A stretch of DNA of 16,261 nucleotides from CAYMKE01 sp964390955 (GTDB taxonomy: Bacteria; Bacteroidota; Bacteroidia; Bacteroidales; JBBRXJ01). Of the stretch, positions 9,258 through 15,115 are shown piece by piece. Location: positions 1 to 16,261 of the forward strand of contig CAYMKE010000051.1 of the NCBI GenBank assembly GCA_964390955.1. Reading direction: 5' to 3'. How positions within the stretch are numbered: position 1 is the first letter of the stretch; every line of letters begins with the position of its first letter. Under the pieces are notes generated by a model that saw nothing but the letters and a program-made list of their open reading frames with translations, had not been told where the DNA came from and did no database searches. Position numbers and translations under genes: made by a program.

Positions 9258-9782
9258 TTATTGTTTTTCTGATAAAGTTTTTAGCGCTCCTGTTAATTTG
9301 TTTTGACCTGATTTAAGTGCAGAGATCACATTATTCATTGGGCTTTGTAATTGCAAGATAATGTCTCCAATAAGCTCATCTTTTGATTTGAGTTCTGCAA
9401 GTGTTTCAACCTGGTCATCGCCATAATAAAAGCTTTCTTCTACGAAAGCAGCTTTTAAGATGGGTTTTTCGTGTTTTTTACGAAATTCTTTAATCAGTTT
9501 AGCTCCGGCATTGCCGGTTTCACAAAACATGATAGATGTTGAATTTTTTAAAATGTCTTCAAAGCCGTTTGATAATTCTTTATCTGATGCTTTTAATGCT
9601 TTTTTGATCAATGTATTTTTAACTACTTCCAGGTGAATGTTATTTTCAAAACATTTTCTTCTTAATTCACCTGTATCTTCAGCATTCAGTTCAGATATAT
9701 CTGTTAAATACAGATGACTGTGCTCATTTATTTTTTGCGTCAGTTCTTTAATGATCGTATCTTTTATTTCTTTGGATTTCAT
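9258..9782 (-). CDS. rplJ: Large ribosomal subunit protein uL10
   Basis: Base of the ribosomal stalk (174 residues), binding 23S rRNA with uL11 and carrying the bL12 dimers on its C-terminal helix. The N-terminal rRNA-binding domain covers about 1-125 and includes the conserved VVKNTLIKKAL segment at about 34-44. The C-terminal helix, which binds bL12, covers roughly 130-174. I chose the ATG at 9782. The frame also allows an in-frame TTG two codons earlier at 9788, but ATG giving MKSKEIKDTI fits the family better. The gap to rplA is only 22 bases, so there is no room for the long L10-binding leader that E. coli uses for autoregulation here. Any L10 feedback site must lie elsewhere or be different. 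Confidence 0.97.
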   Translation of the reverse strand: MKSKEIKDTIIKELTQKINEHSHLYLTDISELNAEDTGELRRKCFENNIHLEVVKNTLIKKALKASDKELSNGFEDILKNSTSIMFCETGNAGAKLIKEFRKKHEKPILKAAFVEESFYYGDDQVETLAELKSKDELIGDIILQLQSPMNNVISALKSGQNKLTGALKTLSEKQ

Positions 9783-9804
9783 GATCAAAAGTGTCTTTAG
9801 GTTA

Positions 9805-10503
9805 TTATTCTTCTAATATTGATTTTTTGTCAATTTTGACACCCGGGCTCATTGAACTGGACAGGTGAATCGACTGGATATAGTTACCTTTAGCTCCCGA
9901 TGGCCTTAATGTTTTTAATGTTTGAAGCAGTTCTTTTACATTGTCTGCAATTTGCTTTGGTTGAAAAGATACTCTACCGACAGGTGTATGTATTATTCCT
10001 GTTTTGTCAACTTTAAAATCTATTTTGCCTAATTTGACTTCTTTGATGGTTTGGCCTACATCATTGGTTACTGTTCCGCTTTTTGGGTTTGGCATTAATC
10101 CTCTCGGGCCTAAAACTTTCCCCAATTTCCCGATTTTAGGCATTACTTGTGGAGTGGTGATAATCACATCCATATCTGTCCATCCTTTTTGAATCTTTTC
10201 AACAAAATCGTCAAGGCCCACAAAGTCTGCTCCGGCATCTTTTGCTTCTTGTTCTTTTTCGGGTGGAACCAGTGCCAGTACTTTAAGGGTTTTACCTGTT
10301 CCGTTTGGCAGGCTCACGGTTCCCCTTACCATTTGGTCGGTTTTTCGGGGATCTACGCCCAATTTGACGTCAATATCAACCGATGCATCAAATTTAGCAT
10401 AGTTGATTTCTTTGACCAGCTTCGCTGCATCTAATAGTTTATATTCCTTGGATTTATCAAGTTTTTCCAGCGACTGTTTTTGATTTTTTGTTAGCTTACC
10501 CAT
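9805..10503 (-). CDS. rplA: Large ribosomal subunit protein uL1
   Basis: A 232-residue protein of the mobile L1 stalk, which binds 23S rRNA helices 76-78 and helps release deacylated tRNA from the E site. The signature LGKVLGPRGLMPNPKSGTV lies at 127-145. The two-domain arrangement is visible: domain I from the two ends, and domain II at about 70-160. Length is close to that of E. coli L1 (234). The ATG at 10503 is 6 bases from the rplK stop, so the pair is tightly coupled. In E. coli L1 represses its own operon by binding near the rplK start. The 18-base gap before rplK here leaves little space for a similar leader, and I see no clear mimic of the rRNA site. Confidence 0.98.
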   Translation of the reverse strand: MGKLTKNQKQSLEKLDKSKEYKLLDAAKLVKEINYAKFDASVDIDVKLGVDPRKTDQMVRGTVSLPNGTGKTLKVLALVPPEKEQEAKDAGADFVGLDDFVEKIQKGWTDMDVIITTPQVMPKIGKLGKVLGPRGLMPNPKSGTVTNDVGQTIKEVKLGKIDFKVDKTGIIHTPVGRVSFQPKQIADNVKELLQTLKTLRPSGAKGNYIQSIHLSSSMSPGVKIDKKSILEE

Positions 10504-10509
10504 TATTAT

Positions 10510-10956
10510 TTAGTTTTTTTCAAATGGTGATTTTCCTTTCACTGTAATTCCCATGCTTCTGGCAGTACCGGCAACCATTTTCATTGCTGATTCGGTTGTA
10601 AAAGCATTCAGGTCAGGCATTTTTTCTTCGGCAATTTTTTGTACATCATCCCAGCTAATTGATGCAACTTTATTTGTTTTGGGTTCTGGTGAACCTGATT
10701 TTATTTTTGCTGCTTCTTTTATTTGCACAGCAACCGGAGGCCTTTTGGTTATAAATGTAAACGATTTATCTGTGAAGACAGTAATTTCAACAGGAATTAA
10801 TTTTCCCTGGCTTTCCTGAGTCTTCGCGTTGAATTGTTTACAGAACTCCATTATATTTACTCCTTTTGCACCCAAAGCAGGCCCAACTGGAGGAGAAGGA
10901 TTGGCAGCGCCTCCTCTTATTTGTAATTTGATAATATCACTTACTTTTTTTGCCAT
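10510..10956 (-). CDS. rplK: Large ribosomal subunit protein uL11
   Basis: A 148-residue protein that binds the GTPase-associated region of 23S rRNA together with uL10. It is needed for factor-dependent GTP hydrolysis and for sensing uncharged tRNA by RelA-type enzymes. The N-terminal domain has the proline-rich signature with P20, P22, P23 and P26 (ANPSPPVGPALG). The C-terminal rRNA-binding domain follows from about residue 75 and ends with GTARSMGITVKG. Length is typical (E. coli 142). The ATG at 10956 is 18 bases after the nusG stop and lacks an SD. Confidence 0.98.
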   Translation of the reverse strand: MAKKVSDIIKLQIRGGAANPSPPVGPALGAKGVNIMEFCKQFNAKTQESQGKLIPVEITVFTDKSFTFITKRPPVAVQIKEAAKIKSGSPEPKTNKVASISWDDVQKIAEEKMPDLNAFTTESAMKMVAGTARSMGITVKGKSPFEKN

Positions 10957-10974
10957 GATAAATTTTAATATATA

Positions 10975-11520
10975 TTATTCTCTTTCTACTTGCATAAAGC
11001 TGAGTTCAAGTGGCGTTTTACGGCCAAATATTTTCACGCTTACTTTTAGTTTTTTCTTTTCTTCGTTTACATTTTCAATGATTCCATGGAAACCACTAAA
11101 TGGGCCATCAGTAACTTTAATCCTTTCGCCCACGCAAAATGGTTCATTGATTGTTTCGTCAGTTGTTGATAATTCATCAACTTTTCCTAATATTCTATTG
11201 ACTTCGCTCTGTCGCATAGGTGTAGGTTTTTTATTTGTTTCACCTAAAAAACCTATGACGTTTGTAATATTTTTTAGAATATGTGGTATTTCACCATCCA
11301 TTTGTGCTTCTACCAATACATATCCGGGAAAAAAATTACGTTCTTTTTTTATTTTTTTGCCGTTTCTTACCTGGTATGTTTTTTCTGTGGGTACTAAAAC
11401 CTGGGACACATAATCTTCAAGATTCAGGTGTTTGATTTCTTGTTCTATCAGTTGCTTAACTTGTTTTTCTTTGCCACTGATAGCCCTTAGTACATACCAT
11501 TTTTTATCTGATTCACTCAT
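10975..11520 (-). CDS. nusG: Transcription termination/antitermination protein NusG
   Basis: A 181-residue transcription elongation factor. The NGN domain (about 5-120) binds the RNA polymerase clamp and carries KKWYVLRAISGKEKQV at the start and FFPGYVLV at 63-70. The KOW domain (about 127-181) contains GERIKVTDGPFSGFHG and can bind Rho or ribosomal protein S10. I chose the ATG at 11520. The frame extends upstream to 11559, but that extension would overlap the end of secE and adds residues unlike NusG. With this start the gap to secE is 16 bases. No SD is present. The length equals that of E. coli NusG (181). Confidence 0.97.
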   Translation of the reverse strand: MSESDKKWYVLRAISGKEKQVKQLIEQEIKHLNLEDYVSQVLVPTEKTYQVRNGKKIKKERNFFPGYVLVEAQMDGEIPHILKNITNVIGFLGETNKKPTPMRQSEVNRILGKVDELSTTDETINEPFCVGERIKVTDGPFSGFHGIIENVNEEKKKLKVSVKIFGRKTPLELSFMQVERE

Positions 11521-11536
11521 AAATGACAATCGAGGG

Positions 11537-11728
11537 TTAATAGAACATTTTATATACAAATTCCATTATGTTTCTGAATGAGAAGTCCATAATGAATACA
11601 ATCAATGAGATAATCAGTGTAGCAATCATGACAACGATTGCACTGTTTTGTAATTCCGGCCATGAAGGCCAGGTTACTTTGTATACCAGTTCCTGAAATG
11701 CTTCTTTAAAATATCTAATTATTTTCAT
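11537..11728 (-). CDS. secE: Preprotein translocase subunit SecE
   Basis: Small essential subunit of the SecYEG channel (63 residues), the single-helix form usual outside the enterobacteria. An amphipathic N-terminal segment carries the conserved VTWPSWPEL at 18-26. One transmembrane helix follows at about 29-48. I chose the ATG at 11728 (MKIIRYFKEA). The open frame reaches 11776, but the extra 16 codons read through the tRNA-Trp 3' end and are not protein. Only 18 bases separate the tRNA-Trp CCA end from this ATG. Processing of the tRNA would therefore leave a secE message with a very short leader. Confidence 0.95.
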   Translation of the reverse strand: MKIIRYFKEAFQELVYKVTWPSWPELQNSAIVVMIATLIISLIVFIMDFSFRNIMEFVYKMFY

Positions 11729-11746
11729 ATATATTGCTGAATAATA

Positions 11747-11822
11747 TGGCACGGATGGCAAGACTCGAACTTGCAACCTTTGGTTTTGGAGACCAGTGCT
11801 CTACCAATTGAGCCACATCCGT
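11747..11822 (-). tRNA. tRNA-Trp (anticodon CCA), 3' CCA encoded
   Basis: The complete cloverleaf reads from 11822. The acceptor stem ACGGATG pairs perfectly with CATCCGT, and the D arm is GCTC/GAGC. The anticodon loop CTCCAAA gives CCA for tryptophan, and the T arm is GCAAG-TTCGAGT-CTTGC. The discriminator is G, the expected tryptophan identity base. The genome encodes CCA directly after it (11749-11747), unlike the four other tRNAs in the window. The first anticodon-stem pair is a C27-A43 mismatch. It lies between tuf and secE. Confidence 0.96.
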
Positions 11823-11824
11823 GT

Positions 11825-11863
11825 AAAAAAGTCCGGAAAAAAACAGTGAATTCCTGAACTTTT
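11825..11863 (-). terminator. Hairpin with T-run after tuf (partial terminator)
   Basis: On the minus strand AAAAGTTCAGGAA (11863-11851) pairs with TTCCGGACTTTT (11838-11827), with one G-U wobble and one bulged A, around a 12-base loop. The 3' arm runs into six T residues (11830-11825), the classic form of an intrinsic terminator. It lies between the tuf stop and tRNA-Trp. tRNA-Trp and secE downstream have no promoter I can see, so it probably lets only part of the transcription pass, keeping tuf messages in excess. Confidence 0.5.
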
Positions 11864-11881
11864 ATGATATTATTAAATAAT

Positions 11882-13069
11882 TTAATCTACAATTTCAACT
11901 ACCTGTCCGGCACCAACAGTACGTCCACCTTCTCTGATAGCGAATCTGAGGCCCTGGTTAATTGCCACGGGATAAATCAATTCCACAGTGATTGTGACAT
12001 TATCGCCTGGCATTACCATTTCACGACCTTCTGGTAATTGAATGTTTCCAGTCACGTCAAGTGTTCTTAAGTAAAACTGGGGTCTGTAATTGTTATGGAA
12101 AGGAGTATGACGTCCGCCTTCTTCTTTTTTAAGCACATAGATTTCAGCTTTAAACTTAGTGTGCGGAGTGATTGAACCGGGTTTTGCGATGACCATCCCG
12201 CGTTTAATCTCATCTTTGTTTACACCTCTTAAAAGCAAACCTACATTGTCACCAGCTTCACCGTAATCAAGAATTTTACGGAACATTTCAATACCGGTCA
12301 CAACTGTTTTCTTTTTATCATCACCTAAACCAATCATTTCCATTTCCTCTCCAGAATTCACAACACCTGTTTCAATTCTACCAGTTGCTACTGTACCACG
12401 TCCTGTAATTGAAAATACGTCTTCAACAGGCATTAAGAATGGTTTGTCTTTGTCTCTGGTTGGAGTAGGAATGTACTCATCAACAGCGTCCATAAGTTCT
12501 TGAATTGTGTCAAGCATTTCTTTTTCGCCGTTTAATGCACCTAATGCAGAACCTTTGATTAAGGGAGCATTTTGTCCGTCAAATTCATAGAAATCGAGTA
12601 ATTCCCTAACTTCCATCTCAACCAGTTCAACGAGTTCTTCATCATCAACAAGGTCAACTTTGTTCAGGAATACAACAATTTTGGGAATGTTTACCTGACG
12701 TGCAAGCAGAATATGCTCTCTTGTTTGTGGCATTGGCCCATCAGGAGCTGCTACTACCAGGATGGCCCCGTCCATCTGAGCTGCACCTGTAACCATATTT
12801 TTAACATAGTCGGCATGGCCTGGGCAGTCAATGTGAGCATAGTGCCTTTTTTCTGTTTGATACTCAATATGGGCTGTTTGGATAGTTAAGCCTCTTTCTT
12901 TTTCTTCAGGGGCATTGTCAATACTATCATAAGATCTTGATTCTGCCATTCCGGTTGTTGAAAGATAATTGGTTATAGCGGCAGTAAGGGTAGTTTTACC
13001 GTGGTCTACGTGCCCTATAGTTCCAATATTAACGTGCTCTTTCGATCGTTCAAATTTTTCTTTTGCCAT
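11882..13069 (-). CDS. tuf: Elongation factor Tu
   Basis: GTPase that delivers aminoacyl-tRNA to the ribosomal A site (395 residues). In the G domain, the P-loop GHVDHGKT is at 19-26 and the switch I region includes DNAPEEKERGLTI at 51-63. DCPGHADY is at 81-88, with catalytic H85, NKVD is at 136-139 and GSAL at 173-176. Domains II and III follow to a normal C-terminus ending in VEIVD. The ATG at 13069 is 61 bases from the mature 3' end of tRNA-Thr(GGT), with no promoter pattern in the AT-rich gap. The gene is therefore likely transcribed with the tRNAs, as tufB is in E. coli. No SD is present. Confidence 0.99.
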   Translation of the reverse strand: MAKEKFERSKEHVNIGTIGHVDHGKTTLTAAITNYLSTTGMAESRSYDSIDNAPEEKERGLTIQTAHIEYQTEKRHYAHIDCPGHADYVKNMVTGAAQMDGAILVVAAPDGPMPQTREHILLARQVNIPKIVVFLNKVDLVDDEELVELVEMEVRELLDFYEFDGQNAPLIKGSALGALNGEKEMLDTIQELMDAVDEYIPTPTRDKDKPFLMPVEDVFSITGRGTVATGRIETGVVNSGEEMEMIGLGDDKKKTVVTGIEMFRKILDYGEAGDNVGLLLRGVNKDEIKRGMVIAKPGSITPHTKFKAEIYVLKKEEGGRHTPFHNNYRPQFYLRTLDVTGNIQLPEGREMVMPGDNVTITVELIYPVAINQGLRFAIREGGRTVGAGQVVEIVD

Positions 13070-13130
13070 AGTTACTATTTATTAATAATTAATAAATTAA
13101 AATATTAATTGTTTAAAACTTTATTTATCA

Positions 13131-13202
13131 AGCCAATGACGGGAATTGAACCCGTGACCTCTTCCTTACCAAGGAAGCGCTCTACCCCTGAGCTACATCG
13201 GC
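13131..13202 (-). tRNA. tRNA-Thr (anticodon GGT)
   Basis: The cloverleaf reads from 13202. The acceptor stem GCCGATG/CATTGGC has one G-T wobble, and the D arm is GCTC/GAGC. The anticodon stem CTTCC/GGAAG encloses loop TTGGTAA (anticodon GGT), and the T arm is ACGGG/CCCGT. The discriminator is T, and no CCA is encoded. It is the last of a four-tRNA cluster upstream of tuf, in the position of thrT in E. coli. Confidence 0.97.
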
Positions 13203-13210
13203 AAAAATAG

Positions 13211-13283
13211 AGCGGGAGACGGAACTCGAATCCGCGACCCTCAGCTTGGAAGGCTGATGCTCTACCAACTGAGCTACTCTCGC
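13211..13283 (-). tRNA. tRNA-Gly (anticodon TCC) with an acceptor-stem mismatch
   Basis: The cloverleaf reads from 13283. The anticodon stem TCAGC/GCTGA encloses loop CTTCCAA (anticodon TCC), and the T arm is GCGGA-TTCGAGT-TCCGT with one G-T pair. The acceptor strands are GCGAGAG and CTCCCGC, which leaves A4 opposite C69. All other acceptor pairs are Watson-Crick. The discriminator is T and CCA is not encoded. Eight bases separate it from tRNA-Thr(GGT). It corresponds in position to glyT of E. coli. Confidence 0.95.
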
Positions 13284-13365
13284 CTGATGCTTTTGTTTGT
13301 ATGTTTTTACCCTCCAATATTTATTCAATTATATATTTTCTTATCACACAAACTCACATTTATTG

Positions 13366-13448
13366 TGGGGAGGGCAGGATTTGAACCTACGAAGGCATAC
13401 GCCAGCAGATTTACAGTCTGCCCCAGTTGACCACTTTGGTACCTCCCC
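13366..13448 (-). tRNA. tRNA-Tyr (anticodon GTA)
   Basis: An 83-base class II tRNA with the long variable arm typical of bacterial tRNA-Tyr (GGC-GTAT-GCC). The acceptor GGGGAGG/CCTCCCC is fully paired. The anticodon stem GCAGA/TCTGC encloses loop CTGTAAA (anticodon GTA). The discriminator is A, and no CCA is encoded. It lies 16 bases after tRNA-Thr(TGT) and 82 bases before tRNA-Gly. It corresponds to tyrU of E. coli. Confidence 0.97.
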
Positions 13449-13464
13449 TCTTTCTTCGCACACG

Positions 13465-13539
13465 AGCCGATGGAGGGACTCGAACCCCCGACCTGCTGAT
13501 TACAAATCAGCTGCTCTAAGCCAGCTGAGCTACATCGGC
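13465..13539 (-). tRNA. tRNA-Thr (anticodon TGT)
   Basis: First tRNA of the cluster, read from 13539. The acceptor GCCGATG/CATCGGC is fully paired and the D arm is GCTC/GAGC. The anticodon stem GCTGA/TCAGC encloses loop TTTGTAA (anticodon TGT). The T arm is GGGGG/CCCTC with one G-T pair. The discriminator is T and CCA is not encoded. It begins about 35 bases after the predicted transcription start. It corresponds to thrU of E. coli. Confidence 0.97.
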
Positions 13540-13579
13540 ATTTAATTCAATGAACGAAATAAATCAATAAATTGGAGCG

Positions 13580-13611
13580 CAAATGTACAAATATTTTATT
13601 TAGAACACAAA
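13580..13611 (-). promoter_or_regulatory. Promoter of the tRNA-tuf operon (Bacteroidota pattern)
   Basis: On the minus strand TTTG (13611-13608) is followed after exactly 20 bases by TACATTTG (13587-13580). This is a full match to the Bacteroidota -33/-7 pattern TTTG-N19-21-TAnnTTTG. The predicted start near 13575 lies about 35 bases before tRNA-Thr(TGT). The -33 element is inside the 3' arm of the dyad at 13601-13638, so hpf 3'-end structure and this promoter overlap. Confidence 0.8.
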
Positions 13612-13638
13612 ATTTATTTACTTAAATTTTGTGTTCTA
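13601..13638 (-). terminator. Perfect 16-bp dyad after hpf, overlapping the tRNA promoter
   Basis: TAGAACACAAAATTTA (13601-13616) and its exact reverse complement (13623-13638) flank a 6-base loop. It begins 2 bases after the hpf stop, the place of a terminator for the rpsU-xer-hpf transcript. On the minus strand it is followed by AATAAAATATTT, AT-rich without a clean T-run. On the plus strand it is followed by a more T-rich stretch. It may therefore stop transcription in both directions, or act as an mRNA 3'-end stabiliser. Because it covers about -27 to -64 of the tRNA promoter, an operator role is also possible. Confidence 0.55.
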
Positions 13639-13640
13639 GC

Positions 13641-13934
13641 TTATTTATTTTTATCTTTATGTTTTATTAGTTGCTTTCTTAATGCTTCAATAGCTTCTCC
13701 GGTAGATTTTTCAAAAGATTCGCTTTGTTTTTTAGCAAATAATTCATGCCTGGGTATCTCTATTTTTATTTCTGTAACTTTTCCATCATTTTCCTGTGAC
13801 TTTTCGTTTTTTAAAAAGACTTCAGCATCTATGATGCGTTCATGATACTGCGATAGTTTTTTTAGTTTGTTTGTGATTAATTCTTTTAAATTATCTGTTG
13901 CGTCAAAATTTACTGAATTGATTGTGATATTCAT
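13641..13934 (-). CDS. hpf: Ribosome hibernation promoting factor, short form (HPF/RaiA family)
   Basis: A 97-residue protein of the HPF/YfiA family. These bind the 30S subunit across the A and P sites in stationary phase and silence or dimerise ribosomes. The sequence shows the expected beta-alpha-beta-beta-beta-alpha order. It opens with MNITINSVNFDATDNLKELI, continues with strands DAEVFLKN and TEIKIEIP, and ends in a helix FEKSTGEAIEALRKQL. It lacks the extra C-terminal domain of long HPF. Two adjacent ATGs exist at 13937 and 13934. A strong SD (AAGGAGG) sits 3 bases from the first and 6 from the second, so I chose 13934. It is 15 bases behind the recombinase gene and is the last gene before the dyad. 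It is the only gene in the window with such an SD. Confidence 0.93.
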   Translation of the reverse strand: MNITINSVNFDATDNLKELITNKLKKLSQYHERIIDAEVFLKNEKSQENDGKVTEIKIEIPRHELFAKKQSESFEKSTGEAIEALRKQLIKHKDKNK

Positions 13935-13940
13935 CATTTT

Positions 13941-13947
13941 CCTCCTT
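13941..13947 (-). promoter_or_regulatory. Strong Shine-Dalgarno AAGGAGG of hpf
   Basis: Minus-strand AAGGAGG lies 6 bases before the ATG at 13934 and inside the 15-base gap after the recombinase stop. It decides the start between two adjacent ATGs. All the other genes here have AT-rich leaders without an SD, apart from a weak AAGGG before the DUF3467 gene. This site is therefore an outlier in a phylum that mostly does without SD pairing. Confidence 0.85.
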
Positions 13948-13949
13948 AT

Positions 13950-14855
13950 TTATTTTTTATCCCCCCGGGGATGAGCTTGTTTATATATGTCTTTAAGTTT
14001 TTCAAAAGTATTGTGCGTATATACTTGTGTTGCTGATAAATTTGCATGCCCAAGTATTTCTTTAATTGCATTGAGGTCGGCCCCATTATTTAACATATGT
14101 GTGGCGAATGTATGTCTGAGAATATGAGGGCTTTTTTTCTCAATGGTTGTGACTGCATCCAGGTATTTATTGACTATCCTGTATACTAATTTGGTATATA
14201 TTTTTTCTCCTTTCCCGGTTATAAAAAAAGGTTCTTCCTGGTTAGAAGATGTATTGATTTGTTTCCTGTAATTTAAATATTGATTGATTGATTGATTTAG
14301 ATGCGAGGGGTATGGGATAATGCGTTCTTTGTCTCTTTTGCCATGTACTTTTATGAAGCATTCTTTTTGGTTGATGTTTTTCATTTTCAGTTCAGTGAGT
14401 TCAGAAAGCCGTATTCCCGTGAAATAAAATATTTCTATGATTAATTTATCCCGGGCCCCTTCAAAATCATCTGTAAATTTATAGTTATCTAATAAAATAT
14501 CCATTTGGTTTTGGTCAACAAAAAAGGGAAGTTTTTTTTCCGGCTTTGGAGTTAAGACCTTATCCAATGGATTTGATTCGATTTGATTTGATTTTAAAAG
14601 AAATTTAAAAAAAGTTTTTAAGGTTGTGATTTTTCTGTTCACAGACCTCGCGGAAATATTGTTTTCAATCAGAAAAACAATCCATTTCCTGATTATATGT
14701 TCATCAATTTTTTGAAAATTAATGATTTGGCCTTTGATGTGTTGCGAAAGAAAAGCAAAAAATTGATTTAAATCTCCTTCATATGAAGTTATTGTGTGTT
14801 TTGAAAACCGTTTTTCATATTTGAGGTAATGAATAAATGCTTCCCTTTCTTCCAT
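13950..14855 (-). CDS. xerC: Tyrosine recombinase of the XerC/XerD type
   Basis: A 301-residue site-specific recombinase. In the family, XerC and XerD resolve chromosome dimers at dif sites. The N-terminal SAM-like core-binding domain spans about 1-90 (FIHYLKYEKRFSKHTITSYEGDL). The catalytic domain has the full active set: R149 in TGIRLSEL, K173 in VHGKRDKERI, H244 and R247 in SPHILRHTFATHM, H270 in LGHANLSATQVYTH, and nucleophile Y279. Length is typical for Xer proteins rather than for phage integrases. No phage or element genes lie near it. XerC and XerD cannot be told apart safely from sequence alone, so the symbol is tentative. It starts at ATG 14855, 23 bases after rpsU, and ends 15 bases before hpf, which places it inside a ribosome-related operon. 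Confidence 0.93.
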   Translation of the reverse strand: MEEREAFIHYLKYEKRFSKHTITSYEGDLNQFFAFLSQHIKGQIINFQKIDEHIIRKWIVFLIENNISARSVNRKITTLKTFFKFLLKSNQIESNPLDKVLTPKPEKKLPFFVDQNQMDILLDNYKFTDDFEGARDKLIIEIFYFTGIRLSELTELKMKNINQKECFIKVHGKRDKERIIPYPSHLNQSINQYLNYRKQINTSSNQEEPFFITGKGEKIYTKLVYRIVNKYLDAVTTIEKKSPHILRHTFATHMLNNGADLNAIKEILGHANLSATQVYTHNTFEKLKDIYKQAHPRGDKK

Positions 14856-14878
14856 ATTTTATCTGTGAAACGAATATA

Positions 14879-15070
14879 CTAATATTCTTCTTCCTGCATT
14901 TTTTTCTTGTAAACAGCCTTTTTCAGGGTTTCGCGTTTTTCTTCAGAAGGTTTTCTAAATGCTTGACGCTCCCTTAATTCTTTGCTGATACCTGTTTTTT
15001 CGAATTTCCTTTTAAAGCGCTTGAGTGCCCTTTCGATGTTTTCTCCTTCTTTGACTGGTATTTTAAGCAT
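14879..15070 (-). CDS. rpsU: Small ribosomal subunit protein bS21
   Basis: A 63-residue basic protein near the 3' end of 16S rRNA on the 30S platform. The sequence shows IPVKEGENIERALKRFKRK and ELRERQAFRKPSEEKRE, the bS21 signature, with a C-terminal KKAVYKKKMQEEEY. Residue Y54 sits where Flavobacterium bS21 has the tyrosine reported, as I recall, to help hide the anti-SD of 16S rRNA. I chose the ATG at 15070 (MLKIPVKEGE). The open frame extends to 15118, but that part spans the predicted leader and is unlike bS21. The gene is the first of the rpsU-xer-hpf unit and lies about 40 bases downstream of a good promoter. Its own start has no SD. Confidence 0.96.
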   Translation of the reverse strand: MLKIPVKEGENIERALKRFKRKFEKTGISKELRERQAFRKPSEEKRETLKKAVYKKKMQEEEY

Positions 15071-15115
15071 AATAATATGTTTTATTAATAAATTTATTAA
15101 GTTGTTAAAATCATG

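Noticed and set aside
9783..9804. An L10-type autoregulatory leader before rplJ
   Set aside because: The gap is only 22 bases and holds no stem-loop. The long leader known from other bacteria cannot fit.
10829..11413. A plus-strand 194-codon frame over rplK and nusG
   Set aside because: It is a shadow of two well-identified genes, and composition and hydrophobicity fit antisense reading.
11521..11559. N-terminal extension of NusG
   Set aside because: It would overlap the end of secE and adds residues absent from NusG. The ATG at 11520 gives the usual 181-residue length.
11729..11776. N-terminal extension of SecE
   Set aside because: The extra 16 codons overlap the tRNA-Trp 3' end and its CCA. 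SecE homologues begin close to MKIIRYFKEA.
13087..13110. Inverted repeat AATTAATA/TATTAATT between tRNA-Thr(GGT) and tuf
   Set aside because: The stem is pure A-T, 8 bp, in an AT-only stretch, which is expected by chance and thermally weak.
13105..13317. A minus-strand 70-codon frame across tRNA-Gly and tRNA-Thr(GGT)
   Set aside because: It reads through two tRNAs in the sense direction and has no family resemblance.
13297..13545. A plus-strand 82-codon frame across tRNA-Tyr and tRNA-Thr(TGT)
   Set aside because: It is the antisense translation of tRNA genes, including the familiar artefact RWRDSNPRPADYKSAALSQL. It is not a protein.
14003..14010. A TACTTTTG promoter -7 match inside the end of the recombinase gene, 70 bases before hpf
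   Set aside because: No TTTG or TTG stands 19-21 bases upstream, so it is probably a chance match in coding sequence.
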